Shown here: positions 52,707 to 63,753 of the stretch, piece by piece
Position numbering within the stretch: position 1 is the first letter of the stretch
Layout: every line of letters begins with the position of its first letter
NCBI RefSeq assembly: GCF_050003625.1
Contig: NC_134398.1
Coordinates: 65,542,891-65,606,890 of the forward strand
Origin: Haematobia irritans
Lineage: Eukaryota > Arthropoda > Insecta > Diptera > Muscidae
Direction: 5' to 3'
DNA: 64,000 nt
Notes under the pieces: generated by a model
The model's input: only the letters and a program-made list of their open reading frames with translations
Told to the model about the DNA's origin: nothing
The model's database searches: none
Program-made: the position numbers and the translations under genes

Positions 52707-53060
52707 TGTCGAATTTTGTACCAGAAAGTGATGATTTGCGAAAAGCATTAATTTTTTGTTTTCATTTGAAAAAAAGTGCTGCAGAGTTGGACCGAATGCT
52801 CGTCGAGGCGTATGGTGATCATGCTCTATCAGAAGCAAAAGATGGTTTCAACGGTTCAGAAATAATGATTTTGATGTGAGAAATTAAGAACGTGGAAGAC
52901 CACCAAAAAGACGCCGAATTGGATGTTGATGATATTTTGAGTCAAATGCAAATGGCAACAATGATAAATGTTACACTACAAACAATTTCTGACCGTTTAA
53001 AGCTATGGGAAAGATCCAAAAGTGTGAAAATGAGTGCCACATGAAAAAACCCTTAATTTA
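52707..53060 (+). pseudogene. Mos1-type mariner transposase, N-terminal fragment
   Basis: The frame reads MSNFVPESDDLRKALIFCFH then LKKSAAELDRMLVEAYGDHA and LSEAKDGF, the first helix-turn-helix of mauritiana-subfamily mariner transposases. After a frame change, RGRPPKKTPNWM-like sequence follows, and near the end VPHEKT, which corresponds to the linker before the catalytic domain. Stops are frequent and the catalytic part is absent. It is a different subfamily from the Himar1-like copy 1.5 kb upstream. Confidence 0.75.
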
Positions 53061-53279
53061 ATACCGTTATACCTGGTAAACCTTCTTAACATTGTATTCT
53101 ATTGATGCTGTCCTTCAACCGATATTGCAAGATCATCATGTGACCTATCTTGAGATCGCTCAACAAAGACTCGTGTCGATTGGTCTAGAGAAATGCTACA
53201 AAACTACGATCGCGATGCTTCGAAACGCGTCTTGTATACCTTGGCAGAAAGTAAACATTGTCATATTTGCGGCATAAAG

Positions 53280-53460
53280 CCACAAGTTTTCCAGAAAAGA
53301 AAGCTGTTTGATATAAATAAAATTGGCTGTGATTGAATAAAAAGGAGATGGAATTTAAAGTTTTATTTTTATTTACGGCAAAAAACAGAAATTTGTAATA
53401 TAAATGTTTAGGGATACAAATTCGAAGAAATTGGAAAAACTTATATATTATATTATATAT
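53280..53460 (-). mobile_element. Decayed CAC-element piece
   Basis: TGTTTGATATAAATAAAATT, GAAATTTGTAATATAAATG and AAGAAATTGGAAAAACTTA follow the order seen at 58590-58720 in element c. Confidence 0.45.
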
Positions 53461-54479
53461 TTATTTTTTGTATACGACTGATAAGTTTGCGATGACTCCT
53501 CAGGGTCTCATATAGCACTCAAAATAATTACAATATTGATAAATTTTATGCACAAATCTAAACCACAGAAAATACCAACTCGAACTTGTTCTACAATAAA
53601 TCATATCATTAGTCATGTATCTTGCTTAACCTATAGTATTTATGGAAATAGTCTGAATGTTTGAATACTAATATTTAAATATAAATACCATGTCCTACAA
53701 ATATGTACATACAAATGGCAGATAATCTTGTCCTCACACAACGATCCCATTTACATGCATTGAAGCATTAAAAAGGGCCAACGGCAACGGATACGGATAC
53801 TTGAATATCTGTTTGAATAGCAATGGAAAAAATAACCAGTAGCCACCATATATCCTGTTGTGAAAGTTGATTATTGTTTGGATAATAATAATGCTAATAC
53901 TACCAGTATTTGTACTTTGTTGTGGCTGGGATTTAATAGGTGTGTAGATTTTGTATGATATCCGTGGTAAAGCAAAAACATTTTAGGAAACTAAATATTA
54001 GCAGGGATGATATGCATACGCAAAATGAAAATTTAATTAGTCCACCAGAGACGGGTTTAAAAAAATAATATGGAATTATATCATCCATAATGTAACATAA
54101 TATTAGCTGTTCTTAGGTCGTATTTTTATAAAAAGCTTAAAGATTAATTGATTTATTAATTTTGAATTTGGTTTGATACATTTTTTTTCTAGAATGGATT
54201 TAGCATTTTTTTCGACAAAATTTAAATAATCTGTAATATTTTATTAATTCTTACTCTCCTTTTAATCTATTTGAAACACCAAAAGTTAAATTTACCCATT
54301 AAAATTATGAAAAAATCTATAAAAAATTGAATTAAAAGAACTTCATTGAGAGGAGATTTTTAGAAGTGCTTTTAAAGTTGTGACTTCTATTTTTTTTATT
54401 TGCTGGGAAAGTATAAAATCTTGTAAAATCACAAACAAATTAATTATAAATAAATAAACAGTAATATAATAATATAATG
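53461..54479. other. No gene seen
   Basis: About 1 kb of AT-rich DNA without recognisable elements. Confidence 0.4.
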
Positions 54480-54676
54480 AAATTTTCGACAAAAATCAAT
54501 TGGACCAACTAAATAATAATTGAAGGTCGCGAAAGAAATCAATTTTTTAATCAAGTACATTCTTTATTCCTAATTAATTCTGTTACTGATTCTATCATTT
54601 TCGTGATTGAAGAAATTTCAATTAAAAAATTAATTGGATCAATTAATTTCGTGATTGAATCATTTTTTTCTGTGTA
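54480..54676. mobile_element. AATTAATTG MITE, right part
   Basis: TCGACAAAAATCAATTGGAC, AATTTCAATTAAAAAATTAA and TTGAATCATTTTTTTCTGTG followed by TA. The left terminus is not found. Confidence 0.6.
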
Positions 54677-55370
54677 CGGACAAGAAACATTTGTTTTCAA
54701 GGCACTATTTATTGAATGAACAAAATAATCTAAATGTGTCGTTAACAACCAAATTTCTGTAAAGCTCCCTAATGCTTATATTTGTAAAATTTACGTTTAA
54801 TAGATGATACGTAGATGTAAAGGCGCATTTGATTATGTTAATATTAGAGGCAGTTTCTAAAATATAATGTATCTACTCTGCAAACACCGGGGCGGACGTA
54901 AAAACGACGAAAGGCCACAGCAAGCCTCGCAGGCAGGAATAAATAAAATTAATGCAAAATTGAACGTTTTCGAATGAGATCTACATATATGAGATATTAA
55001 ACCAATGGTACATTTGGCCTATTAGAAATTATCCCCTATTAGCGACACAATTTGGAACAATAGCGACTGTTTTATGCACACACACTCGCATCTCTTATCT
55101 GACATTTGCTACAATAATGTCATATTATAGATATTAAACATTTTTTTGTGGACTCGAGTTTTCTATAACAATGCATTGAACTAATTTATATCGAAGTGCA
55201 TCCGGCCATTGTTGTGAATTATGGCAGCAGGAAGACATGTTATGAACGGAAATTTAAAAGTATACCATTACTACTAAAAAGGTGGGAGGGAATATAGTGA
55301 AATTGAATGGTGTTTAACAGGAAAATTAAGTAATAATTACTTAACTAATCGTTTGAATACCGATGTCCTT
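54677..55370. other. No gene seen
   Basis: Single-copy-looking DNA with no open frame of note. Confidence 0.4.
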
Positions 55371-55374
55371 TGCA

Positions 55375-55915
55375 CATATTAAACAAAGTATACTTGGATC
55401 CAAAGATTTTGCCTTTCCTTATGAATTTTGGTATTGATTCCGAGCCAAAGATGCAGCTTCTTTAAAATAAAGAAATTTTTGGGCGAACTATCTGGTTTAA
55501 ATCTAGGATCAATAAAATTAAAATTAGGATACAGATCTCATTTATCGAATTTTCGTTCTCTTTTCACGGTCTATTAATAAAGCTATTCAGGTACAAAAAA
55601 AATTAAACTGGCAAATTATAACGGATACTTCCAAGTAACAAATATTTTCTTAATTCCAAAACAACCTTTAAATCAAAGATGCTAAATCCTTAAAATAAAA
55701 TCTTATTCAATATTTAAAGCGTTTTTATCTCAAGTTCCAATTGATTTTGTTTTTTTTTTTATCAAAAATGTGTTTCTATACATTAAGGAACATTTGTTCA
55801 AAGACATACGACTTTTCAATTTCGATTTCCAAAATTTGTGTCCTTATTTAAAAATTCAATATTTAAAAAAAATTGTTTAGTATTTTGTAAATCACATGAA
55901 TATTTTTTTCCAGTG
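55375..55915 (+). mobile_element. MITE of the CACTGAAAA family
   Basis: AGTATACTTGGATCCAAAGA, TCTGGTTTAAATCTAGGATC, TTATAACGGATACTTCCAAG and TTAAAGCGTTTTTATCTCAA keep the order of the copy at 17696-18289. The right end, TTTTTTTCCAGTG, is followed by CA. The left terminus is eroded. Confidence 0.7.
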
Positions 55916-55928
55916 CAGAGGACATTAA

Positions 55929-57509
55929 CCCTTTCGACCCCGAATTTTTATAGGTATCGCTAAATTTTTTTTTACTTTTAATCATGTTGAAGTCATTTAA
56001 GAAGCGTCTAGCCAAAATTTCGGGTCGCCACGCCCATTCGTTTAGGCGGTAGAGAATGTTGCCTGTGGGCAACTTTGGGCAATTGTGACTACAAAATATT
56101 TTGTTTTGTAATGATAGACGTATTACGTTTTAATGGATTTTTGTTAAGTTTTTTGTTATTTTACAGTAAATATATACTTAGATGCGCGCGTGAGCGGAAT
56201 TTCAATCACGCTCAAACACATTCACGAAGAAATATTTGTACTCACGCATGCCATGTGGGTAGGAATTCACGGTCACGAAATGAAAAGTCATACTCGCACA
56301 CGCTCACACATGAACAATGTTTATGTTTCACGCTTTCGCACGATTCACGACAATTTTCGTAATTCAGATTTGTCGTGAGATTGTCGTAAGTCACGAATAT
56401 TTTCGGAACACGACAAATAAAATTCTGGTAAATAACGAAAATTCTCGTGACTCACGCTATTGAAATCTTAAGCGTGATCAAATATGTAAAGGTGATTAAA
56501 ATCGGTGAGCTTGAATTTAATCGTGAACGTGAATTTGTTCGTGATTGTGACTTTTTGTGTCTGTTTTACCGTGAGTGCGAATTTTATCGTGAATATGAAT
56601 TTTATTGTTAACGTGAATTTTATTCGGAAGCGTGATTTCGGAGAAAGTTTACTCACTCACAATCACAAACAAATTTGATTTTTACTCACGCTCACGCGCC
56701 ACACATTTTTCTTTAATCCTGTTCACGCACATTCACGAGGTTTCGTTTAAATTTCATTAACAAGATTTCGTTTAAATTTCATTCACGGCTTCGCGTGAAT
56801 CACGCGTGACTCACGAAAATGTTTTTTTTGTTTTTAACCCATGTCAATTTAACTGGCGGTGTAAAAAACCAAAGTATTATAAAGCATCAATATTCGTGCT
56901 AATCCACTAGTATGTTGCCAAGAAGTGGCTTCCTCCCTTTTTACGATTCCTTCCAAATTCCCCACTGCACTGCAGATATGTTTTCCACATCATCGCTGCA
57001 TTTCTCGTCACTGGGACATCCCAATTGAAGTTCAAAATTTTTTCAAAATCATTGTTTTTCAAACCTTTTTTCTCCAGGTCTTATGTTCAAAAATATGTAA
57101 TTTTACTACCACAATTGCCCAAAGTTGCTTACGGGCAACTTTTCAATTTTAAAAATTTCCCATCAGTAGTTTTTTTGCAATTCTAAGATTTGACTTCCAG
57201 AAATATTTTATTTGACATGTACTACAATAGATTTAATAAAAACTTTCAACATTTTAGTTGTAATTTTTGAAAAAAGTCACATGTATAAAAACCTCTTTTT
57301 AAATTCCCAAATATTTTTTTCTTGAGGTACGTGCGTATTAATGAATTTTTTTTTTACTAATTGACAACCAAATTAGTTGATTTTTCATTCAACTTGTAGA
57401 AAACACTTGTAGCTTTCGATACCGTTACAGTTTTATGAACAAAAACAACGCTGACAGTGAGTCTCAAAACACAAAAAGTTGCCCACAGGCAACTTTAGGG
57501 TCGAAAGGG
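55929..57509. mobile_element. piggyBac-like non-autonomous element
   Basis: TTAA lies on both sides (55925-55928, 57510-57513), and the ends are CCCTTTCGACCC and, reversed, CCCTTTCGACCC. TTAA duplication with CCC ends is the signature of piggyBac elements. Subterminal inverted blocks (TGTGGGCAACTTTGGGCAAT near 56064, and ATTGCCCAAAGTTGC near 57115) support one unit. It is 1581 bp including a 650-bp hAT fragment. No transposase is encoded. Confidence 0.85.
56179..56825. mobile_element. hAT element of the CGTGAGT family, copy 2
   Basis: The left end TAGATGCGCGCGTGAGC is a decayed form of the TIR at 20145. The interior is dense in CACGCTCAC, CGTGAGT and ATTCACGA words. The right TIR is lost after GACTCACGAAAATG. 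It is nested in the piggyBac-like element. Confidence 0.7.
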
Positions 57510-57639
57510 TTAAACGTCTCCATTATTGGCTTTCCTGATATGGTTCAATTTATTTCTCAATGTTTATTTAAAGAAGATACTGTTATCGATACTAAAAAAC
57601 AAGCATGTCCGATTCCAAAAATATTGTCTTTACACAAAT

Positions 57640-57860
57640 AATTTTGGTATTTATTCCGAGGCAAAGGTGCGGGAAATTGAATTAAGGACAAATTTCTTTT
57701 AAATTTGTGTTTTGCGTAATTTTCGTTTCAGCTTCTTTCTTCATGTGCTATTAAAATCCTTCAAAAATGTATTAACGAAACTTAAATTTCCAAATTCAGA
57801 CTCAACTTCAAGTAAAAGTTAAGTTATAGTAGGTTTAATTTTCAATATAAATATTTTCAT
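57640..57860. repeat. Decayed MITE piece (CACTGAAAA family)
   Basis: TTTTGGTATTTATTCCGAGG resembles 55425-55445 and nothing further aligns with confidence. Confidence 0.35.
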
Positions 57861-58165
57861 TACAACTATTAAACGTTGCACCACATGTTTACAAGGGCAA
57901 GTCGTTTCCTTTCTACACCCTCAAAAAAAAAATCGCTTCTTTAACATATATTCCAAACATATTTTGCAGGAAGCACATATATTATTGGATACTGCCGAAA
58001 CAATAATATCTTTGTTTTATGTGAACATATTATATGTTTGGAAGCATTTTGAGCCCGAAAATAGTATATACTTGGAAGAATTTTTCCCAAAGACGATTGT
58101 GCTCATTCCCTAACATACTCGTAATTTTCACTTCCACGAAATATTTTAGTTATTGGCACCTTTTT

Positions 58166-58223
58166 CTGTAATACAAATAATGTTGAAGAAATTATTCACT
58201 TTTATAATTTTTTTAAATTTTAC
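58166..58223 (-). other. Intron-like segment in CAC element c
   Basis: On the minus strand this is AAAG|GTAAAATTT ... TATTTGTATTACAG|AAAAAGG, 58 nt. Confidence 0.4.
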
Positions 58224-58488
58224 CTTTCGCCTGCACGGAGAATCGAACCGAGGACCATCCAGTTTGTAAGCCAACACACTATCCACTGGGCTACGTAGCT
58301 GTTATAGTCACCAGCAGATAATTATCGTTATGGGTTATATTTATATAGCATAGTTTGCAGCGCCTACGAGCCCATGCAAACATAACATTATTTAACAGAA
58401 ACATACATTTGTTTGTAACGTGGAGCAGTGGTTAGCATGTCTGCCTTGCATGCAAAGGGTCGTGGGTCCAATCCCTGCTCCGACCGAA
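58224..58488. repeat. Divergent tRNA-derived modules in CAC element c
   Basis: The minus module (58224-58305) reads TAGCCCAGTGGATAGTG and GGTTCGATTCTCC. The plus module (58415-58488) reads TGGAGCAGTGGTTAGCATG and GGGTCCAATCCCTGC. A T run follows the plus module (58492-58499). Confidence 0.8.
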
Positions 58489-59716
58489 CACTTTTTTTTA
58501 ATTTACACATTTATATTTATACTATATTAAATTTTTATAATGAAACTTCGAAATGTGGGTTATTAAAGATTTATAGTCAGTAACAGTGCTTGATATAAAC
58601 GAAATTGAATTATTTTTGGATAAAATATTACTTTTTTATTACAAAAATAACAATTTTGTAATAAAAAACTGTTTTTGCTACAAAACTTTAAAATTTGGAA
58701 GGAATTCAAAAACTCTAACAAAAGAAGAACGTGGAGTCGAGTAAAAACATACATAAATAATTTATAATATAAACATAAATTTATTTAGGCGTGAACAGTT
58801 TTTTACTAGCATTTAACACCATCGCTCTAAAATGCCTTTCATTTTTCTTTAATAATTCATTTTAAAGAAAATAATCTTTTTAAATTGTTTTAGCTGCAAA
58901 ACTCGAACTTAATGCCCGCTTTTATATTTGAAGGTGTCCGTCAACTCCTCGTGGACTACTTATTAAAAAAGAGGAACTAAACTTTGTTTTTATACATTTT
59001 ACTGTGTAATTTATCACTATTTCCTCCTTACTTCATTTTACTGTCCCAACTCTAAAAAGAGTATAGTGCCCTTTCGTTTTTTTATGAAGACCCCTGATTT
59101 CTTTTAACGAACCAAGAAAAAACTTGTGCTCATAATGCCAAAATGATAAACAAAACACATGTCCACACATATATAACATAAAATGCTGCCCTCAAGGCGA
59201 AAACATATGCTGTTTGTTTTTCAAATGTCTAGTCTCTTGGTTCCGAATGTCCATTCTCTTTATTCAAATTAAATAATATTTAGACTTAAGCATATCAAAT
59301 GTTTGGCCTTATCATAAAACAGTTTTCCGAAACAACATACAAGCGGTTTCACAGAAATTGTTCTCTTTTGATTCTTTCGCTGTTATGTTGATATCTTTTG
59401 TCAACTCTCCCGGTTTCCATCTCTATTTCTTTCTCTATACTCTCTCTGTCGCTTTGAATAAAATATCACAACATATGTATGTTTAGTCGAAATTTGTAAA
59501 TTTATACATGTTTGCATTCACACATATGATTTTTATGAAACATTCATGCCCCAAACATAATATATTCTAACATATTAACATAGATGTCCCAAACATTTAG
59601 TGTTAGTTTAGGAACATTACATGTTTGCACTTAAATATATTGTGTTTTAAAATTGTGCCCGAAACACATTTAGTTCATATCGGAACATATGAAAAACATA
59701 TTTTTCAAAGAGTGTA

Positions 59717-60455
59717 CCATTATTCTGCATCTGAAAAATATAGAATAAATTTAAAACAACTTTAAATTTTTTTAAACACATAATTTAGAGTTACAGAAAA
59801 ACTTATAATCTGTTCACAATATTTGGGTCTTCAACTTTCAATGATCAAAATTTGAATGTCTAATTTATTCTGCACTGCTTTGTATTTTTGTATTTTTGTT
59901 TTTTTTTTTTTTCTTTTTATCTGATATCCCGTTAACTTGCATCGACAAGCATATCTTTTTTCTTTTTACTTAAATTCTATTGTGTAGGACACTACGCCAG
60001 GCATTGACAGTGAACATGTCGATAGCGATATTTGTACAGTACGTCGATTATAATGTCGACAAACAAATGCATTGTAGACAACATTAAGACCTTGTCGATG
60101 AAATTGTCTACAGAAGGCATATTTTTTGCAATATTTTCTTTAAGACGTCTTTGAAGACAAATTCTTCGTAGACAGATTTCCCATTGGAACTGTTCTTTCT
60201 ATTTCTCAAACTGCATGTTGTACATGTAGTACTCTATGCAGTTTTGTTCTCGCAATGTACTCGACGTGATCACTCAGAGTACACTTCAATAAGAGCGAAA
60301 GAGGAATATGTGGAGGAATAGTGGAGACATCAGAGTAGCAACAAGAAGTTACTCGTAGCTCTTGGTGTTCATAAAAATGTGTACCACTTGTTTTGTGACA
60401 CTCTCAAATAGATATACTCATGTAGCAAGTACACATGTACTCTGCATATACAAAT
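59717..60455. other. Non-coding DNA with two motif clusters
   Basis: 60015-60180 is dense in GTCGAT/GTCGAC/GTAGAC words, and 60215-60450 in GTACTC/GAGTAC/AGAGTA words in both orientations. No termini or coding frame were found. Confidence 0.5.
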
Positions 60456-60459
60456 ATAT

Positions 60460-60900
60460 ACTCGGTATGGACTAACTTCCAATTTAGAAGACGATGTTAA
60501 GGAGTTTTATGATGGCAAGGTATCAAGTAATTCGATTGTGGATAACAGGAGGGCAAAGATTATAGATTACAGAAGATGGGAGATTGGCTTGCGTCATACC
60601 AAATGTTGCATTTACCAGATTAGTTTAATACATGTTTGTAATCTTTTAGTTATTTTTCGTTTTTATTTTTTAAATGAAAAATGTAATTTTCTTAATGAAA
60701 CAATGTTAAATTTTAGGCAACAACAAAAAAATTACATTTTCCCCTTTATGGAAATTTATTTCGTGCTCTTAATTTCTTTTTATTTGCATTTTAATGCTAT
60801 GTTAATAATTGTCGTATACGCGTTTGGTTCGAGTATTAAACTAATGTTGTAATGTTGATTCGACCTGTCCGAACGGCCTGATATACTTATTTTTGGTTAG
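60460..60900 (-). mobile_element. HINE-1 5' region remnant with a private insert
   Basis: 60465-60545 (GTATGGACTAACTTCCAATT, TAGAAGACGATGTTAAGGAG, AAGTAATTCGATTGTGGATA) and 60853-60895 (CGACCTGTCCGAACGGCCTG, ATATACTTATTTTT) are parts of a HINE-1 5' end, reversed. About 290 bp of unrelated AT-rich sequence with a poly-Phe/Asn frame lie between. Confidence 0.55.
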
Positions 60901-61082
60901 CCTCTTTACATATTTTTCACATACTATAAAAAAAGAGTAATAGTATCCTGTTGTATTATTGTTAGTATATTAATGTTAGAAATAAGAGAATTGTTTTGAG
61001 TAGTATTTAAAATGTTATTTTAAATAAATGTATAGGGCTTTTGTAAGGCTTAGTTACACATGAAAATAAATAAATTAAAATT

Positions 61083-61330
61083 AAAAATTAAAAGCCAAGG
61101 TTTATCAGCAAAGTTCTATACTTTTCTTCCAAACAAACTTCTGTAAAGAGGGAAAGAATTATATTTCTTTGCGTGTAGAACTGTGTATGCATAAAATTCG
61201 GCCGTATATACTTATTAAATTTTACATTTTGCCCGGACGGATAATCGATCCCCTGTATCATGTACCGCTATAGCCATCATAATACAATCATGTCTATTTA
61301 TAAATTAGTAATGTAACGCAAACACAAGCA
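61083..61330 (+). mobile_element. CAC element fragment of the CACGCAAA type
   Basis: AGAATTATATTTCTTTGCGTG (61157-61177 area), followed by TA, is the reversed end of element d. From 61215, on the minus strand, a decayed tRNA-like module with GGATCGATTATCC follows. Confidence 0.5.
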
Positions 61331-62460
61331 CATTGAAAAGAACTTTGTCTATAGATAACAAAAAACATCAAGCGAAAACGTCTGGTCTTCACTGCTTACC
61401 AACAATGTACCAACTTTTGGATAGAACAAAGGGAAATAATATAATTTTACAAATATGTATTCCAATTTTATTCGTTCAATTTCGAAAGGGTATTTTTAGG
61501 TCTTGTGGCAATGCACAATACTATATTACATTCTTGCCACGAAACACCAAGATGTGTCATAAATAGTTCGGAGTAAAGTCATTCGTTCTTGATATAAAAG
61601 AAATCAAAAAAGAAATTTTGTAAATTGCATTAAAATTTCTGAATGTTCGTTAAGTTTACTCCACACTTCTCCTTTGTAGTCCGACATAATTTTAGAGTTT
61701 TTTTTTTAATTTGTTGATTCTTGTCATATTTTATAAAGATGCATTACAATTTACTCGACCTATTATAACCAAATTAAAAGAATTATTTTCTCAACCATAT
61801 GTAAATAATTGCTTTTGAAATTTATATAAAAATGTCATAAACATTTCAAGACAAATCGTGAATTTACGCCCAATTTTCTAAACATTTTACATTCGGCACC
61901 CATGACAAGAGCCACTATACAACGACGCAAATGTTTCCCGCTGACTTCTAATTAATTATATGTGCTTTAAATGAAGATACATTCCCACTAACAATTTTTT
62001 ATCATTAGTGAAATTTCATGTGGATTCACAAGGAAATGACTCTGAAGTGATTCTTTTGCCTCTGATACTACATCAAGATCGTCATCATCATCATCATCAT
62101 CCACACCAACAACTGAGTTAAAAGTCACTTTATTCTTGTTTACAAATTAATTTAATTGATCAATCAAAGAGATCAAACAGCATGTTAGAGATCAAAGCTT
62201 TTCCTCATCATGTTTCTGACGATGTTGCATGCTGGGATACAACGAGCACCATCCAACCGGCAGATGTTATATGCTACGAGTATTCCTTCAGTGGATGTGA
62301 TGCGTGTAGACGGATGACGATGACTTTGTGTCGTTGTTTGTATTCCATAGCAAAACAACATCGTTGGTAATGCCGTCACTTATAATGGTGTTGCTAAATG
62401 CATACAATAGCATCGCATCTATAATACTCATATAGGTTTCCTGTTAACTTTAATTCATTT
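61331..62460. other. No gene identified
   Basis: AT-rich. It includes a CATCAT microsatellite (62081-62103). Open frames here (for example 62182-62370) overlap a complementary frame on the other strand and show no domain. Confidence 0.4.
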
Positions 62461-62801
62461 TGTAACATTGAGCAATATTGAGAATAGCAACGTTCGGAGT
62501 AAACTACTCCGTCATCAGAGAGAATAAAAATACAAGAGAACGAAACTGTGAAGCGAAACTGCGTCAGAAGGTGGCAGTCATGAGGAAAATTGCTCTAATA
62601 TCATGCAGTTTTTGTCGGCGCTTCTCCCAAATATCATGTAGAACGAACAAACGTTTTGGTGAAGAGTTTATTAAGACACTAAAAAAATTTTCAATTTGTA
62701 CATTTCAGTATAACAAAAAGTTCATACATTCAAAACGACTAGATGTGTAATTCTAAAGTATTTTATACACAAGTGGAGTATTAATTACTTATATTCCAAT
62801 A
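62461..62801 (-). repeat. Probable copia-type 3' LTR
   Basis: Just past the polyprotein stop, the minus strand has a purine tract AAGGAAGGG and then TATTGGAATATAAG, close to the TGTTGGAATATA start of Drosophila copia LTRs. A TATAAAAT box and an AATAAA signal follow. The end near 62461 (TTACA) is a guess, and the matching 5' LTR lies outside the window. Confidence 0.45.
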
Positions 62802-62812
62802 CCCTTCCTTAA

Positions 62813-63751
62813 TTAATACAATTTTAGCAAACTTCTAAATTTATGTAATTTAACAAAATTAAGTGCTTTTGTTAACAGATCAGCTTGCATATCTTCCGTT
62901 GGGCAATAAGATAGTTTGATTACATTCTTCATTTTTGAATCACGAATGAAATGGTATTTCGTGTCAACGTGTTTAGTTCTTCGGCTAAATTTTTCGTTTT
63001 CAACAAGTTTTATGCAACTCTGATTGTCTTCAAATATTTCGGTTGGTGTTTCGATTTGAATTCCAAAATCCGTTAAAAGCCGTCTCAGCCAAATGGCTTC
63101 TTGTGTTGCCTCTGCTAAGGCAATGTATTCAGCTTCGGTTGACGATAAGGAAACACTTTGTTGTTTATGACAAGACCAACTTACACACCCGCCGTTGAAC
63201 TTGAAAACGTAACCGCTTAAAGATTTTCTGTCAATGAGGTTTTGTGCCCAGTCCGCATCCACAAAACCTATTAAGCCTTGATTAAGGTCTTCATTGCTTC
63301 CAAGTTTAAGTTTAAAATTTCTGGAACCTTTAAGATACTTTAGCAATCTTTTTACTTATGTCCAATCTTCTTCCATCGGTTGGCTCACATGTTGGCTCAG
63401 AATAGATACTGATGCTGCTATATCTGGTCTGCTATTAACTGCTAAATATATTAAGCTTCCAATAGTTTCTTGATACATTTTATTATTTTTCATTGCTTTA
63501 AATTGCTTTCTGTCGAGTTTAGAATATCCGACATCTAACGGTATTTTCGAAATTTTGCTGTCTTCTAAAGTTGTATTTTCTAATAAATCTGAGATGTATT
63601 GATCCTGAAGGATGCTATAAAAACCATCATCACCTCTCTCAATTTTGACACCAAGATAATATTTAACATCTCCCAAATTTGTAAGCTCAAAATTGCTCTC
63701 TAATATTTTTTCAATATTTTCAAAATCTTTGATATCTTGTGCTGAAACTAA
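62813..63751 (-). pseudogene. Ty1/copia polyprotein, RT end and RNase H
   Basis: On the minus strand from 63751 the frame reads LVSAQDIKDFENIEK, the residues that follow the YVDD motif of copia reverse transcriptase. Next come LGDVKYYLGVKIERGD, the YQETIGSLIYLAVNSRPDIA block, and, after one stop near 63354, LLKYLKGSRNFKLKLG. RNase H follows with VDADWAQNLIDRKSLSGYVF, SSTEAEYIALAEATQEAIWL and TKHVDTKYHFIRD, and the frame ends RSLLKLY. Only one in-frame stop is seen, so the element is young apart from the DD41D insertion that removes everything upstream of 63751 from this reading. Confidence 0.9.
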
Positions 63752-63753
63752 TA

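Larger units (their letters stand above)
57916..59714 (-). mobile_element. CAC element copy c, complete and uninterrupted
   Basis: The ends are CACCCTCAAAAAAAAAATC and, reversed, CACTCTTTGAAAAATATG, with TA on both sides (57914-57915, 59715-59716). It is 1799 bp. It aligns along its whole length to copy b in reverse, with small indels. Its TA duplication contrasts with CA in copies a, b and f. No protein is encoded. Confidence 0.9.

Noticed and set aside
56165..56830. Regulatory element with CGTGAGT sites as a host enhancer
   Set aside because: The same motif-dense sequence recurs in several hAT copies, so it is explained by the transposon.
62185..62379. Overlapping sense and antisense frames near 62.2 kb
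   Set aside because: No domain, no codon bias visible, and both strands open over the same bases, which is usual by chance.
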